Shown here: positions 62,906 through 64,000 of the stretch, one piece after another
Layout: every line of letters starts with the position of its first letter
How positions within the stretch are numbered: the stretch's first letter is position 1
Translations under genes and position numbers: made by a program
The notes under the pieces: model-generated
Told to the model about the DNA's origin: nothing
Databases searched by the model: none
What the model saw: the letters and a program-made list of their open reading frames with translations, nothing else
Assembly: GCA_963744345.1 (NCBI GenBank)
Contig: CAVUTD010000019.1
Coordinates: forward strand, 124,001-188,000
Source of the DNA: DASTFP01 sp963744345
GTDB taxonomy: Bacteria > Verrucomicrobiota > Verrucomicrobiia > Chthoniobacterales > Terrimicrobiaceae
Direction: 5' to 3'
DNA length: 64,000 bases

Positions 62906-63871
62906 TCAATAGAAGTTGTGGGGCCAGCGATGGTTTTTCAGCTTTTGCACCATTTCCTTTGGAAGTCCGTCGCCGTCTCCTACTCCACAATTTCGTTCGA
63001 CATTTGTGACCGAGCGCATCCCTGGGATGACTGTGGATACGGCAGGGTGGCTTAGAACATAGCGCAGCGCGATTTCCGCAGTTTGCTCAAGAGTGATGTC
63101 GAGATCTAAGGCAATCCTTTGCACACGCTCATAAACCTGCTCCTTTCGGTCGCCGCGGAAGTATTTGTTGCGGAAATCCCCTTCCTCAAAGGTGGAATAC
63201 GGCGTAATCTTTCCGGTCAATGCTCCTTCGTCGAAGGGTACTCGGACGATCACGCCAATGTCGTGACGTTCGCACGCAGGAAACAGTTTATCTTCGGGAG
63301 CTTGTTCGAAGATATTATAAATGACTTGCACAGTATCCAATACTCCAGTCTCGATCAATTTGATCGCGTTCTCCGGCTGAAAGTCGTTTATTGAGACGCC
63401 GAAGTGTCTGAGTTTGCCCTGCTGCTTTAGCTTTTGCACGGCTTCGAGCCAATCCCCTTTGTCGACCCATTCGTCGGACCAAACATGAAACTGCTCAACA
63501 TCGATGGTGTCCAAACCAAGATTTTTCAGGCTTTGCTCCGTGCAGGCAATCACATGTTTGGCCGGAAATGTCTCTGCTACTGGTACGCCCGATTTGGCAG
63601 GCCAATCTTCGTTCTTCGGAGGGATTTTTGTTGCGACAAAAATTCTTTCCGAGCGTTCTTTGACGACCTGTCCGACGAGTTTTTCGCTATGACCATCCCC
63701 ATAGCCCAAAGCCGTGTCGATGAAGTTCAGACCTAGATCAATCGACCGATGAAGAGCCTTCACTGACTCGTCGTCAGAAGCGCCAATCCACATTGTCTTA
63801 CCGATGCCCCATGCGCCATAACCGATCTCCGATACCTTCAATCCTGTCTTACCGAGCTTTCTGTAGTTCAT
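62906..63871 (-). CDS. Aldo/keto reductase
   Basis: A 321-residue aldo/keto reductase (MNYRKLGKTGLKVSEIGYGA). The catalytic tetrad can be placed: Asp and Tyr in NFIDTALGYGDGHSEKLVG, Lys in FVATKIPP, and His in EQFHVWSD. The VSTVIPGMRSVTNVERNCGV segment is the usual C-terminal cofactor-binding part. It belongs to the YajO/IolS-like group; the substrate is unknown. The start lies 21 bases after the end of the next gene on the same strand. It is intact, unlike the frameshifted paralogue at 55 kb. Confidence 0.92.
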   Translation of the reverse strand: MNYRKLGKTGLKVSEIGYGAWGIGKTMWIGASDDESVKALHRSIDLGLNFIDTALGYGDGHSEKLVGQVVKERSERIFVATKIPPKNEDWPAKSGVPVAETFPAKHVIACTEQSLKNLGLDTIDVEQFHVWSDEWVDKGDWLEAVQKLKQQGKLRHFGVSINDFQPENAIKLIETGVLDTVQVIYNIFEQAPEDKLFPACERHDIGVIVRVPFDEGALTGKITPYSTFEEGDFRNKYFRGDRKEQVYERVQRIALDLDITLEQTAEIALRYVLSHPAVSTVIPGMRSVTNVERNCGVGDGDGLPKEMVQKLKNHRWPHNFY

Positions 63872-63892
63872 TTCGCTGATGTTCTTCGTGCC

Positions 63893-64000
63893 TTACATGT
63901 TTGTATCTCGTGCTAGCGGCCTTTCTGCTGGGGCGCGTTCATGCTTCATCTTTTCGAAGTTCCCGATCCAGCCAATCGCCCACGCATTGAAGCGTCCGCC
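63893..64000 (-). CDS. C-terminal end of an unidentified gene (partial)
   Basis: From the window edge an open frame of 35 codons reads GGRFNAWAIGWIGNFEKMKH and ends ARDTNM before TAA at 63895-63893. The composition and its tight 21-base spacing to the aldo/keto reductase suggest a real gene tail in the same operon. Too little is visible to name it. Confidence 0.5.
   Translation of the reverse strand, partial: GGRFNAWAIGWIGNFEKMKHERAPAERPLARDTNM

Noticed and set aside
1..64000. CRISPR arrays, insertion sequences, prophage genes, rRNA and tRNA genes
   Set aside because: Looked for on both strands; no regularly spaced repeats, transposase genes, phage genes or convincing RNA genes were seen.

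Overview
The window looks like a chromosomal segment of a Verrucomicrobiota bacterium, perhaps Spartobacteria/Chthoniobacterales-like. That placement is an inference from gene content: a complete dcw cell-wall/division cluster with a MurC-MurB fusion, a strongly divergent FtsZ paired with FtsA and FtsQ, a meso-DAP-type MurE, several LysM wall proteins, and an amylosucrase. No rRNA gene is present to confirm it. Most genes lie on the minus strand.

Region 1 (1-5.4 kb, minus) is the S10 ribosomal protein operon, rpsJ-rplC-rplD-rplW-rplB-rpsS-rplV-rpsC-rplP. Between rpsS and rplV sits a non-ribosomal gene for an exported coiled-coil protein. clpB lies upstream, separated by a probable terminator and a candidate promoter. 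Region 2 (8.5-28.8 kb) holds a small glyoxalase-fold protein and an ACT-domain protein, then the dcw cluster read right to left: mraZ, rsmH, ftsL-like, ftsI, murE, murF, mraY, murD, a membrane LysM gene, ftsW, murG, murC-murB, ddl, ftsQ, ftsA, ftsZ. Many genes overlap by 1-4 bases, which suggests translational coupling. Four 10-bp-spaced GTGG/GTGT boxes upstream of mraZ fit MraZ autoregulation.

Region 3 (29-41 kb) is mixed: an SDR oxidoreductase, a group-2 sigma-70 factor, a secreted LysM protein, a sugar ABC importer (binding protein and two permeases on plus, ATPase convergent on minus), a Ste24-type M48 protease, small proteins, a TetR regulator with a palindromic operator, and an isoprenylcysteine/phospholipid methyltransferase-like protein.

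Region 4 (41-52 kb) is the most unusual part. A fused response regulator / thioredoxin-fold / thioredoxin-reductase-like flavoprotein that lacks redox cysteines is followed by three tandem copies of a roughly 970-990-residue sensor kinase. Each copy is internally duplicated as (CRP-type domain, HisKA, HATPase) x2. The middle copy is frameshifted. Fragments of the flavoprotein 3' end survive in front of the second and third kinase copies, so a reductase-kinase unit appears to have been tandemly duplicated and the extra reductases lost.

Region 5 (52-64 kb) contains a putative lipoprotein, an amylosucrase, a frameshifted aldo/keto reductase, a decayed serine-hydrolase remnant, a LysM plus YkuD-like protein whose catalytic cysteine position is glycine, a pyruvate carboxylase, a ComB-family phosphatase, an intact aldo/keto reductase, and the C-terminal end of one more gene at the window edge.
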